NCBI GenBank assembly: GCA_020744225.1
Contig: JAGMWG010000001.1
Span: 3,410,001 to 3,474,000, forward strand
Direction: 5' to 3'
DNA length: 64,000 nt
DNA from: Paraphoma chrysanthemicola
Taxonomy: Eukaryota; Ascomycota; Dothideomycetes; Pleosporales; Phaeosphaeriaceae
Position numbers and translations under genes: made by a program. The notes under the pieces are model-generated. The model saw only the letters and a list, made by a program, of their open reading frames with translations, was not told the origin of the DNA and made no database searches. The stretch's first letter is position 1. Each line of letters starts with the position of its first letter. Shown one piece after another: positions 1-11,525 of the stretch.

Positions 1-3000
1 TTGCTGGTCCGTCCCCAAGCTCCCAAGACAGTGGGGCGAAGTGGCTCCGCTCAATGTGCTCGCGCCAGTTTCTCTCGTGGGTGAATGAGTTCGGAGTGTG
101 CTTCTCAATCCGCATGTTGGTGTTAGGATCGAAGTTGGTCACCTCTTTGCCGCACTCCTCCCACAAACACTCTAGCGTGTTGCGCAGCGTCTCTATCTGG
201 TGTAGCTTGAAGACATGCTTCCTTAGGGTTTCCAGGTTATGAAGCTCAGCGTTACAATTCTGCCATTTGCATCTATAAGTCTGGAACCTAGGCGCGCGAT
301 TTGCAACGCTGGGCGAGCGCGAATCAACGCGGATTGGCTCCCCAGCCTTGACATTGCGTAGACTGCTAGGCTGCGATGGTTGGTGCTTGAGAGGCCCAGT
401 AAACCCATTAGCAGCGGATTTGGCTTGGACGGCAGCAGAGCCGTGAATAGCTTTCCTCCAGCCTAGGGGACGGCCTTTCTTTTTAGGGAGAGGCTTCCCG
501 TCGGGGCCGTACTCTGTAGCCGGACGAAACGCCTTATACCCAACACCCGCGGCACTACCGGAGCTTGGACGCGGCGCACTCGCGCTCATAATGCTTGTAC
601 TTGGCGAACGTTTCGGTGTTGATGGCGTCGAGGCGTCGTTGGGAAGAGAGTGGCGCGGCGGTCGCCCGCGCTTCTTTTGTTTGAATGGGTTGATGGCTTC
701 TGGTAAAGCTTGGACCCTTTGTGCCCCACTGTCCCCGCCAATCGCATTGGAGGTAGCCCGCGGACGAGCCTCCCTGTTCTCATCCTCGGAGTCGTCCTCG
801 TCGTCAGCGTCTTCAGTCAGTGCTTGGACACTGTCTTTAAAGTAACCTGGAGGCGGCTTGCCAGGGTCAAGTATATCCCATTTGATCGTGCTCAGGTCAG
901 AGTCAAACCCGATATGTGGCAGATTTGATCGTAGAACATCCAAGTGTTGATTCAATTGCCTTTCAGAAGGATGTCTTCCGCAAGCAAGAAGTACATCGCG
1001 AGCAATCGTTGCCGGATTGTAGTTGTTTCTGCGCAGAGCTTTCTTTTTGTCGAGAGGGTCAACAATGCTTCTCTCGCGGATTATGCGGTCAGGCAATGGT
1101 GCTGGCTGAGGAGTCGGTTCGGAAATCTGGCGTGACAGAATGTTGGCTATTGGGAAGTTGTTGACCGCCGGCTCACTGTCAACGACCATGGCATCCTCAA
1201 TATGCGGATGCGGTGATCCGTACGAGTACATTGCATCTGCATTGTGTCTCTTTGGAGGTGGTCTCACGTCCTCTTCATCTGATAGCTGAGTTAGATCAAC
1301 CAGGTCGGAGAGGTTGCGCTTGCGTGCAGCCTCTTCCTTGTTGGCTGGGGGCTTCAACTCTGGCTTGATGGGAACCATCTCTGCCACAAGTACTGGATTT
1401 GCAGCCAGTGAAGCGTTGCCGGGAAAGGGCGGATGTGATGACCCTATTGCCGGCGAAGCTGCGGATACAAAGCCTGGGCTGGCTGCTGCAGGAAAGGAAA
1501 TCTCCTTCTTCATTACGGCTGGTGGAATCTGGGGCCTCTGGATTGGTCCCGGCTGCGGTGCAGTCTTGCGTGTTGTTGAGTTCACATCAGGAACCGCAGT
1601 GAGCAGGTTTTTCGCAAAAGCTGCGCGGTCTAACTTGAGGCCCATATGCTCTAGCTGTTCGCATAGCTCGATATATGACGGATTACCATCCAACATCGTG
1701 AGAACGCGGGCAGAATCCACGGGGTTGCCTGGATTCTGACTGCGCAGATACTCGGCAGCAGCAGATGCGAGCTGTGACTTCTTCTCAGGCGGCCAGATGG
1801 TGTTTCCCCCTTGACGCATACTTGGTGGTTGGGCCTGCGTGCGCATGGGCGCGGCTGGTGCTGAGACTGGCGTAGTCGGTTTGGTGAAGCTGACACTCAT
1901 GGCTTCCTTGGGAACGGCCTTCTTTCGCTGGTTCGCAACCTGCGGCGTACTAACATGTGCAACTGAAGCTGAAGCTACAGAACCTGACTGCTCCGTGGAC
2001 TTGTTCGGAACCGTGGGTGACTTTGGCGATGCTTTGGATCTCCTTTCTTCTTCCCAGATACGAGCAAGAAGGGCAGGGTCTTTGCTGTTCAATTCCCGCA
2101 TCTTCGCCATCATTGCACGTATCTCCGCTTCAAGAGCTTCCTCTGGATCGTTTGACGGTGCTACGTGCACTGGCGGTTCAGCAGCGCTTTGCTGTTGCTT
2201 CTGGGTCTTCTTTGCTTCCGGCTTCGGCTGGCTGGCTGCTGCTAGCGCCTCTTGACGATTTCGCTCATCCTCCTTCTTTGCCTCTTCTGCTTTGCGACCC
2301 TCTTCCGCGATTCGATCCTCGTCTGCACGCACCACATCCTCGATGGCCTTCTGGGCACGGAGAGCCTCCTGCTTCCGCTGGTATTCAGGCCACGGATCGT
2401 ATACAGCCATTGGGTCCACTGTTGTCGAGCCTTGGCCAGAGTAAGCCTCTGATACTGTTGACGCAGGAGGGGCGATTGGTCCTGGTGGAACCACTGTGGG
2501 TGTGTGGTCGTAGTTATAAGATGCCGGGGGAACACTTTGAGTTTGAGTACGAGAAGCTTCCACGCTAGTAAGCTGCCTGCGATCATTATCAGGGTACTGT
2601 TGAGCCGCAGCGGCCGTCTGCGCAGTGTTCCTTGAGGGGCCGCTAGGAGTGCTGTAGTGATGTTGAGGCTGAGCAGGACTCTCGGAACGCTGCTGTTGCT
2701 GGCTGTACATGACCTGGGCCCTCTGCGAAGGGTATACTGCGGTTGTAGCTGGCGAAGAAAGGCCGTGACTTGTCGCTGGCTGTGCTCGGTGCATGTTGAC
2801 ACTGTGTGGCCGGTTCTGGGATTGCCCGTATGCGTGAGTCTGCTGTGGCTGCATTCGGGGTGAGTAACGTGCCGTTTGCGAAGTCGCCGTGTTTGTTGCA
2901 GTGGACCCAGCTTGGCTTGTCGCTGTTGGGGTGTGGTTGTTACTGCTCATATTGCGCAGTACTTCTGCCGCTCGACTCGTGGTTTCCCGATTGCCAGCAT

Positions 3001-3229
3001 AGCTACTGCCATTCCAGTGGTCCTGGCTTGTCGCATATCCACTGCCCTGTCCTCCATAGCTCTGACCCTGATATGCCATGTAGTCGGCCTGGCTCGTAGA
3101 TGGCTGCTGGTACTGGCGCGACGGCTGTGCAGCATTATTCGAAGACGGCGCTGCCTGGTATGTCGGGTACTGCTGGGCAGTGCTTTGCGCATACGGGTAA
3201 TTGTATGGGCTGTAGTTCTTGGACGACAT
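1..3229 (-). CDS. AT-hook / C2H2 zinc-finger nuclear protein, 3' end off the window
   Basis: A single open frame runs from an ATG at 3229 through the left edge without a stop, so at least 1076 residues are present and the C-terminus is missing. The N-terminal third is rich in Q, S, Y and P (low complexity, transcription-factor-like). An acidic/charged helical stretch with many E, K and A residues follows around residues 300-400. Two AT-hook-like motifs are visible (KKRGRPPRH near residue 855, KKKGRPLGW near 915), then C2H2-like finger(s): YKCKWQNC followed by LRKHVFKLH near residue 985, and CLWEECGKE with a later WREHIERSH. This makes a DNA-binding chromatin or transcription factor likely. 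I do not recognise a named orthologue; a chromatin-remodeller subunit is possible but unproven. It is divergent from RPL26. Confidence 0.8.
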   Translation of the reverse strand, partial: MSSKNYSPYNYPYAQSTAQQYPTYQAAPSSNNAAQPSRQYQQPSTSQADYMAYQGQSYGGQGSGYATSQDHWNGSSYAGNRETTSRAAEVLRNMSSNNHTPTATSQAGSTATNTATSQTARYSPRMQPQQTHAYGQSQNRPHSVNMHRAQPATSHGLSSPATTAVYPSQRAQVMYSQQQQRSESPAQPQHHYSTPSGPSRNTAQTAAAAQQYPDNDRRQLTSVEASRTQTQSVPPASYNYDHTPTVVPPGPIAPPASTVSEAYSGQGSTTVDPMAVYDPWPEYQRKQEALRAQKAIEDVVRADEDRIAEEGRKAEEAKKEDERNRQEALAAASQPKPEAKKTQKQQQSAAEPPVHVAPSNDPEEALEAEIRAMMAKMRELNSKDPALLARIWEEERRSKASPKSPTVPNKSTEQSGSVASASVAHVSTPQVANQRKKAVPKEAMSVSFTKPTTPVSAPAAPMRTQAQPPSMRQGGNTIWPPEKKSQLASAAAEYLRSQNPGNPVDSARVLTMLDGNPSYIELCEQLEHMGLKLDRAAFAKNLLTAVPDVNSTTRKTAPQPGPIQRPQIPPAVMKKEISFPAAASPGFVSAASPAIGSSHPPFPGNASLAANPVLVAEMVPIKPELKPPANKEEAARKRNLSDLVDLTQLSDEEDVRPPPKRHNADAMYSYGSPHPHIEDAMVVDSEPAVNNFPIANILSRQISEPTPQPAPLPDRIIRERSIVDPLDKKKALRRNNYNPATIARDVLLACGRHPSERQLNQHLDVLRSNLPHIGFDSDLSTIKWDILDPGKPPPGYFKDSVQALTEDADDEDDSEDENREARPRATSNAIGGDSGAQRVQALPEAINPFKQKKRGRPPRHSLPNDASTPSTPKRSPSTSIMSASAPRPSSGSAAGVGYKAFRPATEYGPDGKPLPKKKGRPLGWRKAIHGSAAVQAKSAANGFTGPLKHQPSQPSSLRNVKAGEPIRVDSRSPSVANRAPRFQTYRCKWQNCNAELHNLETLRKHVFKLHQIETLRNTLECLWEECGKEVTNFDPNTNMRIEKHTPNSFTHERNWREHIERSHFAPLSWELGDGPA

Positions 3230-3652
3230 CTTGGAGATGCCTAGAGGACTGGAACCTCAAACGCAGTGACGCCGATTATTCTGAGTGAACGCATGAGGAT
3301 CGCAAAACCGCGAGTGGCACGGTAAGTGAAGAGGACAGCTCGGTGTGGGGGTGCGTTCAACGCGGCAGGTAAGTCTCGGCGCCAGGTTTACATGCAAATA
3401 AAACGCCAAGGGAATAGTAGTGACGCGTGCCGATATGGTCGAAGAGCGGAATTGCTAGGATAACAGAAGTTGCCGATGCACGCGTTGATGGCGGAGATAC
3501 GATACGACAAACGCTCCGACGATGCTTAGTCACTCCCGTCGGTCGGCTAAATAGTTTCTCCCCGCCCCGCCGCACACGCGAGTTGCAACTTCAATTTTGC
3601 GCCGTCCCGACCAGACTTTCTCACTAACTCGACAACTTCGACAACAGCAACA
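3230..3652. promoter_or_regulatory. Divergent intergenic region between the zinc-finger gene and RPL26
   Basis: 423 bp between two start codons on opposite strands, so it must hold both promoters and 5' leaders. The RPL26 side ends in a CA-rich leader directly before the ATG. I see no clear TATA box and no other gene. Confidence 0.6.
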
Positions 3653-4206
3653 ATGGCCAAGGTTCAGTCCCAGATCGCGAGCTCTCGCCGCAAATCGCGA
3701 AAGGCACACTTCAGTGCGCCGAGTAGTGTGCGACGGGTCATCATGAGCGTATGAAGACGAAGAACATCGTGGATGGTCGTGTTCTAACATCTTCAGGCGC
3801 CACTGAGTAAGGAGCTCCGCGAGAAGCATGGTGTGCGCAGTATCCCCATCCGCAAGGATGTGAGTTAATTATCCCATCCTGCTGCCATTGTTTGCTAACT
3901 TTTGCAGGATGAGATCCAGGTCGTCCGCGGCAGCAACAAGGGTCGTGAGGGCAAGGTTACCTCCGTCTACCGCCTCAAGTACTGCATCCACGTCAACGGC
4001 AGTGTGTAACACCTACCCTAACGCAATTCCATGTACTCACAATCTGCACAGTCGTCCGCGAGAAGTCCAACGGCCAGTCGGTCCCCATCCCCATCGCCCC
4101 ATCCAAGGTCGTCGTCACCAAGCTCAAGCTCGACAAGGACCGCGAGTCAATTCTGGAGCGCAAGAGCGCCGGTCGCGAGGAGAAGAAGAAGAGGAGCCAA
4201 GCATAA
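3653..4206 (+). CDS. RPL26: 60S ribosomal protein uL24 (L26)
   Basis: Four exons: 3653-3748, 3797-3859, 3908-4001, 4052-4206, giving 135 residues, the usual size for fungal L26. The three introns are 48, 48 and 50 nt with GT/AG ends; a CTAAC branch site is clear in the first two. The product starts MAKVQSQIASSRRKSRKAHF and carries the KOW-type segment DEIQVVRGSNKGREGKV, both typical of eukaryotic uL24, which binds 23S/28S rRNA domain I near the peptide exit tunnel. The third intron splits a codon (A|TC, Ile). A very basic tail (EEKKKRSQA) ends the protein. The many small introns near the 5' end fit ribosomal protein genes of filamentous fungi. Confidence 0.96.
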
Positions 4207-7200
4207 GAGTTGGGCGATTCTCTAACGACACTCTACGGCTTTGATGTCGAGAGTCGGCACAAGCTACCTACTTAACGAGCGGGCGGAATGCATATCATCG
4301 GTTCACGGTCTGGGCATGCGAAATGTGCATGAAAAAGCAGGGCGTTATTCCGGCTTCTAGCTCGAACAATGGACTCGCCGTTATCCGGCACCGTCGATGG
4401 TTTTCCTTGAAATGATACCACGAAGGATTTGGAGTACGGCAATGAATGAGAACGATTACTCCAGCCTTCGTCGTGATGCACATGTGTGACGAATATTCGC
4501 CACCCGCTAGAATATCTGGTCCTCAACCCTACAATATGGTTGCATTGGTACTTATACGACTAGCGCAGAACAAACACACATGACTACTCGTCATGCTCGC
4601 CTGCAGACCGTCTTCGAGATCACTCGATGAAGGAGATGGTTTGATGGTGAGAGACATAATTATGGAATGCGGAACGATTTGTCCTCGATCAATATCAACA
4701 ATGTTGTTAGCATCGACTTGCACAAGTCACTGTCAGTAATAGGGCCTCGTCGTGCACCATCAAGGACAGTACCCTTGCTCCCGAACTTACGCGTTCAATT
4801 CGGAGGTGACGAGTTTCTCGCACCATTTGTTCTTTAGATCGATTATCTTCACTTCAGCACAAGCAAATCAGACTCTTATTATTGAACTCCACATCCAGTT
4901 GACCGTCCTGCCAATAGTGTTCCACCCATTCGTAGTCGATCGCATCCACCTGTACACAACACAGGAGGGTTTCTGCCGCTCGCACACGGCGATCCCACAC
5001 TCTGCATCCATGCATGTCAGCCCCGATGCGGTGCGATGCGGCAGATCGCACGCCGTACCCGTCTGGGCTGCCTGCTGATCTTTTCACAAGGAAAGAAAGG
5101 CCGGGACGTAGGACAAATGATATTGGTCGCCGTTCACTGAATCGAGTCAACGGTTTTGCCTGGGTAGAAGTACCGGCATCTCCAATCGGGGGATGTGTAG
5201 AGACGTCCCGAGTGGCAGATGTGTGGCGTAGCAACTTTTCACGTATTATCACTCTGCAGTATGGTCCGCAAGTGTCGGGGAAATTCATGCATTATTGCCA
5301 CCATACGCAGCTGCTAGAATTTATGCGTCTTGGTAGACGTCTAATAGTATACATCCTTCAGAACCGTATGGAAACAGCCTCGGAGACCGCGCTTGCGCAT
5401 TATGGCAGCCGCGCTCCACCATCCGAGCGAGTTTTTCCATTGCATGAAGTTCGATATGAGTTCGTATGCCACGTGGAATTCTCCGGCACACGCAACCCAG
5501 AAATGTCAAACGCATAATGAAACACGCGACGGCTGGACAACCTAGAACAAAACGTTAAGGACATGGTTACCGTAGTTCTTTTGAGAAGTGAGGGCGTGTT
5601 TCGCATGAACGTCGAGATCAAATTCAGAATCAGCATGTTCATACTGTGTGCACTAATTTGTTCTTCGGCCTCACTCAAGTTCACTATGGACTGCGGACGC
5701 GCAAGCTGCGATGTTCGCTGTGAACAAAATCATCAACCGTTCAGTGCCGAACCCACCGTCGTACGTGTTCTAGTCCACTCCACGGAAACGCCGCTACGAT
5801 GACGCACGCAAGTCAGGCCGACCTGACAGCTATTCCAAGACGCACACCAGTCTCGTCGATAAACAGCCGTACCCCAGACTTCGCGTCAGGTAGATGGGTG
5901 GCTAATATCCATGCACCGTCAGCATCTACGTGCGTACACGGCGGTGTACTCGGCAGTCGCCAGGCTGAAATGCGATATTAGGCAACCTAGAATGAGCATG
6001 CCCGTATCATCTGGGTAGAATGGTTTGTGCAACCGTGTGGCCCTGCTGAGATGGCTGCGGGGAATGGTGTTTTTAGCAACAGTATCGCGCAATCAGTTTG
6101 GTGCAGGTGACGATTGGGATCGCATAGTCCTAGCACCGACACGAAGTGACTATTGATTGTCGTGAACATGGATCCCAAGCGGGAGGTGCTGGTGGTTAGC
6201 ACTTTCCCTTTCGCACGCTGAGTCAGGCCTCGCTCCTGCCAGAGCTGCCAATGAGGTTGGTTGTTTCAGACGTCACTAGAGGGATCCGCCGCTCCACCCA
6301 ACCGTCGCTCGAGCGCCAGGCGAGCGCGCGCCTGGACATTGCGATCATGCTGTCACGCCCGGGCAATTTCGAATCGCTGCTGCGAATGCGTGATGGAGGT
6401 GTGACGAGAGAGGACGGCGCGTCGCTCGCGGAACGATTGTTCGCGATGGACAGTTTGCCGGCGTCAAGCTTGGAGGAGGGTGTGGTAAACCTTCGAAGGA
6501 ATACGGAGGCTGTTGCGCACAGGTACCAAAATACGGTAGGATGCAGCCTCAGCGTGGCGACGTTGGTGGCCGCAGTCCTGCGATACCCTGCTTGCGAGGT
6601 AGACGACGGGGACTGCTGGAATACCTTTAGTAACAAGACTTATGTGAGGATTCAAGGTGATGCGACTGTCACTCTATCCCATGCCCAGTCAGGCGAGTCG
6701 TTGCGCACATCGAAGAGCGGTCTGACAGCTGCCCTGATTCGTGAGGGGGTTGGGAGCGGAAATGATGAGAACCCTTGCCCGCCCATCCTGTTGAAGTTTC
6801 ACGAAAGCACGCCCGTAGACGCGAAGGCATATTCAGATCGGCGCAGCGACGACAACAACCAGCAACCACAATGCTGCAGCGCGATGACTTCATGGCACTG
6901 TGTTCATCACGGCGCGTGGACGTTGCTCGCGGCGCAGACATGGCGTGCCGTTTGACCCCGCAAGCCGGGCACCGTACAGAGGATGTTGGTGCAGCATGGC
7001 ACAGCGGCCGTGCTGGATTCTGTTCCGACGATGGTGTGTTTCTTCGCTGCAGCATGCGTCTAGCCCAAGGAAGAGTGGCTTGATTAAGACGGTTAGCCAG
7101 GGGTCCAGCTCAAATAAGGAAGCTGCGACGGGGGTCCTTACTGGCTGACGGCACCATTTACCCCTGACGACCACTCGTATGCATCGTCTCAGTTTCGCCT

Positions 7201-7843
7201 GTGCCGTCGCCGCTATGCCACTCTGGGACGCTGCCCAAGCCTCAGCGATGGGCTGCCCTTGCGCGACCCACGAGAATGGGCGGACCCTCCCAGCGGCCGC
7301 CGCACTCCCTCTCGCTCAGGCTCATGGTCTCTCCTCAGCTGCCATCCCGAGTGCCTGAACAGCCTCACCTCCCGCACGCCGGCGCCCCCCCGACCACTAC
7401 TACCTCCCGCACACCGCTGAGCTGTGCTGCTGCCTCTCCTTTCGCTGCCCTTCGCCCTCGCACGCCTCTTTGACAGAGCGTCGCCGCTCAATCGCTCTCT
7501 GCGCATTCTTCCGCTGCTGCCCTGTCTCGCCTGGCCGCCTATTGCAAGACACTGTCGCGCTCGGAAGCGTTGTTTTTGTCTTCGATTCGAGTATGTCGAA
7601 CGCGTTCCATGCTCATCTAACAACACTGACACTGTCTCGTGGCAGCTCTCACATTCACGCACTGCAGACGCGACCAGACACATACAAACAAACTGCCATT
7701 TACTCTCACCCTCTTAGTCTGGAATTCACCCGTCATGCGAAGCCATAGGAGCACATAGTCGGTTGTTTGTTTCTCCCCTGGTATCTCGAGTCGACGCTCA
7801 CGTCCCTCATCCCTCTCGGTCTCTCATCTCTGTCACGCCTACC
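4207..7843. other. 3.6-kb gap without a supportable gene; 3' part is the kelch gene leader
   Basis: Only short or overlapping open frames on both strands are found. The longest is 6251-6955 (+, 234 codons), whose product resembles nothing I know and which is overlapped by an antisense frame at 6223-6636. From about 7200 to 7843 the plus strand is strongly C/T-rich, as expected for the promoter and 5' leader of the kelch gene. No tRNA, rRNA or transposon features were recognised. Confidence 0.5.
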
Positions 7844-10276
7844 ATGGGTTACGCGGACCCCAAGTTCCCGCTGAACGGCCATTGTTCAATCGTGCACGAT
7901 GGCACGCTTTACGTCTACTCATCCGCTGGATTCCAGTCACTGGAGCTGAAAGAGGGGGCTGAATGGAAGGCCATGCCCATGGACATATCGCTGACTGGCG
8001 CACAATGCGTCAGTGCCGCGCCCGCTGGCATGATGTACATTGTCGGAGGATCAGTAAACGAGACGGCCTCAACCTGGAACTACCCTGGTCTGATGCACTA
8101 CACATTCGGCACCAAGAAGTGGGACTGGCTGCGGCCAGAGAGCTGGAACACACAGAACCGACAAAGCCATGCTGCCGTCTACCTGGAGTCATCGAAGAAG
8201 CTCCTGGTATATGCTGGATCACAAACCACAGGCGACAACGGACCGTCGTCCCAGACATTTCTCATCAGCACAGAAGCACCGTATAATGTGCAAAGTATGC
8301 CTTCGGCAGGTGCACCGCCTTCCGTGAAACCAATGCTCATGAACATGGGCAAGGACTCGGCTCTGCTCGTAGGCGGCGGGGCAAGTAGCGCGCTGTGGAA
8401 GTTTAGTGAAGCTAAGGGCTGGGAGGATCTGGGTGTCAGTCTCCAGCAGCCGATCGTGAACCCGGAGGCAGTGCAATGCACTGTAGTAGCTGGGAAGGGA
8501 AAGAGCATGGTGCTGGAGAAGTTCGATATGAGCGTCACACCGAACAAAGTCGACAGGATACTGTTGCTGAAAGAGGACGGGACTCCAGCTGCTGTTGGCG
8601 CAACTCCCGGAAAGGCGAAGCGCGTGACTGTGGACAATTGGCCCACATACAACGCAACATATGCACCAAACTCACCGCGGTCAGGTTACTCGCTCGCACA
8701 AGGCGAGGATGGCCTTACAGTTGCTAGTGGAGGCAACTTGACCGATCCTATTGTTGTATTCAACGCAAAGGAGAATTCGTGGGTGAACGCGACGGCACTG
8801 TTCAATGGACAGCAAGTCCTCGTGAACTCTGACACATCCTCGACCATGTCGCCAACGAGCACACCCACCTCGGCGCCAACTATTTCCTCCATCGCCAGCT
8901 CTACGCCCACCGAAGAAGCCCCAGCAGCAGCGGTCATGCCTGATAACAAGGGCAAGATGATGACTGTCCTTGGAGCCACGCTCGGCACCATCTTTGGAAT
9001 AGCTGCCATTTTGATCATCATTCTGCTGTGTCTGCGGTACAGGAAAAACAAGAGCAAGAAGAGCCACGGATATGTGGAGAAGGATCGAATGAGCTTTGCC
9101 GACCGTGGAGCCGACTTCATGAAGGAGGCGGGTGGATCCGTGGTGACTCAGCACTACAATATGGGCAATGACTCGACTACCTCACTCGCTATCATCCAGG
9201 GCCGGGGTGCAAACGGTCACAAGAAGAACATGGCCAGTGATGCTAGCACGGCAGGCCTTGTAAAGAAGACGAGCCCTCTGGGATACTCCGACCCAGTCGA
9301 ACTGTCAAAATTCGACCTCAAGCCAGAGCCCATACCAGAGAAGATGGTACGGCAGAACTCAGGACGCGCGCCTGCCTCCAATCCTAGAGCACGAAGCTCA
9401 GGGTGGAGCCGCTACTTTGCAAACAACGAGGCCACTAACCTGGCTAATGTTCAACCTGACCGCTCTACGTATGCATCAGATCGCACAAGTACTGGCAGCC
9501 AGTCGCAGTATACCAACTCGCGCATGTACAGCGGACGACCGTCACAGCACATCGCGCCACTTGAAATACCCAAGTTTGATGGTCAACGCTTGAGCCGGGT
9601 AGCAAGCGGTAGCCCTACACTGGGAAGCTCAATAGTCACACTACCGCATCAAGTGCAACCTATGCAGGCCGAACTTGGCCGTGCAAACTCGAATGGCAGC
9701 TCCAGATCAGGAGTGAGCCACCACGACGAGCATTACTTCCGCCAGCCGGTCGAGAGTTGGACGCCTGTTGGTGATAATCACAGAGCCAGCAGCACGTACA
9801 CTGGCAGCATGGTTTTCGATTCGAACAACACAAACAACAAGCACGACGGTGCTAGCTCATACTATCCCGATGGCACTGACTCCTTCTACCCCAAGAGCAA
9901 TTTCAGCTCTTTCTATCCTGGACAATCGACCATACCTGACATGCGAGACAGCACACATACCATGTTTCCTTCCGGTAACGCACCTTCGGCGCCTGTAGAG
10001 GAAATGCCAAAGAGCAAGTTCAGCTCCATGTATCCCGCGCCACCACGCCTAGGCGTGCCCCAGGACCGAGAAAGCACAGTCACAGTCTTCCCTGGGCCGA
10101 ACGCTCCACCTGCACCAACCGGGCCATCGAACAACGACCCAGGCTCATTCTATCCACCACCTAGGGTAGGCCATGAAAGCACCGTCACAATGTTTCCGGG
10201 GCCTGGCGGAGCGCCAAACAAGTCCAAAGACGGGCAGTCAGACATGAGTTGGCTGAATCTAGGCAACAGCCGCTGA
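7844..10276 (+). CDS. Kelch-type beta-propeller single-pass membrane protein
   Basis: Single exon, 810 residues from the ATG at 7844, which has a good context (ACCATGG) and begins MGYADPKFPLNGHCSIVHDG as I would expect for the family; an in-frame upstream ATG at 7763 would add 27 residues. Residues about 1-345 form kelch/galactose-oxidase-like blades (GHCSIVHDGTLYVYS; SHAAVYLESSKKLLVYAG). A Ser/Thr/Pro-rich stalk follows, then one hydrophobic helix near residues 372-397 (GTIFGIAAILIIILLCLRYR) and a long, disordered, Ser-rich tail. The tail ends in tandem-like SxFYP and STVTxFPG motifs (9870-10210). Several N-x-S/T sites lie in the propeller. No catalytic copper ligands were identified, so I do not call it an oxidase. 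Fungal homologues have often been mislabelled as splicing factors. Confidence 0.85.
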   Translation: MGYADPKFPLNGHCSIVHDGTLYVYSSAGFQSLELKEGAEWKAMPMDISLTGAQCVSAAPAGMMYIVGGSVNETASTWNYPGLMHYTFGTKKWDWLRPESWNTQNRQSHAAVYLESSKKLLVYAGSQTTGDNGPSSQTFLISTEAPYNVQSMPSAGAPPSVKPMLMNMGKDSALLVGGGASSALWKFSEAKGWEDLGVSLQQPIVNPEAVQCTVVAGKGKSMVLEKFDMSVTPNKVDRILLLKEDGTPAAVGATPGKAKRVTVDNWPTYNATYAPNSPRSGYSLAQGEDGLTVASGGNLTDPIVVFNAKENSWVNATALFNGQQVLVNSDTSSTMSPTSTPTSAPTISSIASSTPTEEAPAAAVMPDNKGKMMTVLGATLGTIFGIAAILIIILLCLRYRKNKSKKSHGYVEKDRMSFADRGADFMKEAGGSVVTQHYNMGNDSTTSLAIIQGRGANGHKKNMASDASTAGLVKKTSPLGYSDPVELSKFDLKPEPIPEKMVRQNSGRAPASNPRARSSGWSRYFANNEATNLANVQPDRSTYASDRTSTGSQSQYTNSRMYSGRPSQHIAPLEIPKFDGQRLSRVASGSPTLGSSIVTLPHQVQPMQAELGRANSNGSSRSGVSHHDEHYFRQPVESWTPVGDNHRASSTYTGSMVFDSNNTNNKHDGASSYYPDGTDSFYPKSNFSSFYPGQSTIPDMRDSTHTMFPSGNAPSAPVEEMPKSKFSSMYPAPPRLGVPQDRESTVTVFPGPNAPPAPTGPSNNDPGSFYPPPRVGHESTVTMFPGPGGAPNKSKDGQSDMSWLNLGNSR

Positions 10277-11525
10277 TGACTTGACATGACTTTCATCATC
10301 CTCACAATCGCACACATACACGACACCCTTGAAAAAGTGGCATTTACAGCGACGGATCTCTTATCATCTCTCTGTATAACCAAACTTCCCTTCTCGAGCA
10401 TTGCATTGCATTCTCAGCGCCGGGCGTTTTTCATCCACACACACAGTCAACACAATTGTTCGTACTGCTTCATTGCTATCACCTCATCCGAAGCTCGAGC
10501 TTCGCGACCGGTCGCTACCAGATACCCGACGTCTGGCCACGGCTCCTCATCCCGCTGTCGGCGTCAAATCCTCCATCCAACAAAACCAACAACCCACAAA
10601 GAAGTGTACATATCGCGCCATTTTTCTTCTTCTCGTCTCTCCTTGTCACATATTTCCTTACACAATCTTTCTTTTCCCCTTCTTTGACCAATGTTTCTTG
10701 GAACATGTTTGCATCATGTGAGCTTTTTCATGCAAAGCCAGCATTTGTTCCTGATCGCCACTTTTTGTGTCTGGCCATCGAAGCGTTTTTCTTTGGTTGC
10801 TTGGAAAGATTTAGAGCAAGCGAGTGGATCTCTTGTACGTAAAGCTCGTGTTCAACTGCCATGTGTGGGTGGTTCAAGTGTCGATAAGACGCATGTGGAC
10901 GTAATATCGTAATGAGAATGTCAAAGTGTGAAAGTTATCTTGTTGTGCAAATTAATGTGATGATCCATGCAAGTGGATGTGATTGCAGAATGCGTACGTG
11001 ATCTTATGTTGTGAAGGACTTTGTTCCGTAGAAGGTGCCACTATACTTCCTTCACATAACAATCGATGGCCTCCAAACGTGCTTGTCGTCAACAAAAAAA
11101 TCGCTGTCATGCACCTCACCGCGCTGGTTATCGCTGCGCTCAGCACCTTCTCAAAAGCGGCAATGGGGCGTAGCAGGGCGTAAAGAAAATTATGGGGCCG
11201 CAACTGACGGCAAGATGTCTCTTAGTACGCCCAGCTTCCTCGCAGCTGCACGCATACAACGTAAGGCTAGATCAGTACCATCTCTTGCGTACCGCTCTGT
11301 TCTGTCACGTCCTGTGGAATGGATGGCGTAGGGCTCGAAGCAAGTACAACCCTTGTCGCTTAGAAGATGAGGCTGAGGCATGACGGCTCCACTACGATCC
11401 TTAGCTTACATGTACTGTCGATCTCAACACTCTCAGGCCATTGACAATTCCTTCCTTGCCTAATTTCTCCTTCTTTTCCCTCTGTTTCTTTTTTCGTCCT
11501 GTCTACTCATCCGTCTACTCTCACC
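10277..11525. other. Intergenic, 3' UTR of kelch gene and promoter of next gene
   Basis: 1.25 kb with no supportable gene. It contains a perfect 16-bp inverted repeat at 10489-10504 (CGAAGCTCGAGCTTCG) and long pyrimidine-rich tracts around 10610-10680 and 11450-11520; the latter immediately precedes the next start codon. Confidence 0.5.

Noticed and set aside
2242..2802. 186-codon minus-strand frame
   Set aside because: It lies in a different frame within the partial zinc-finger gene, whose Q/S/P-rich repeats create long shadow frames.
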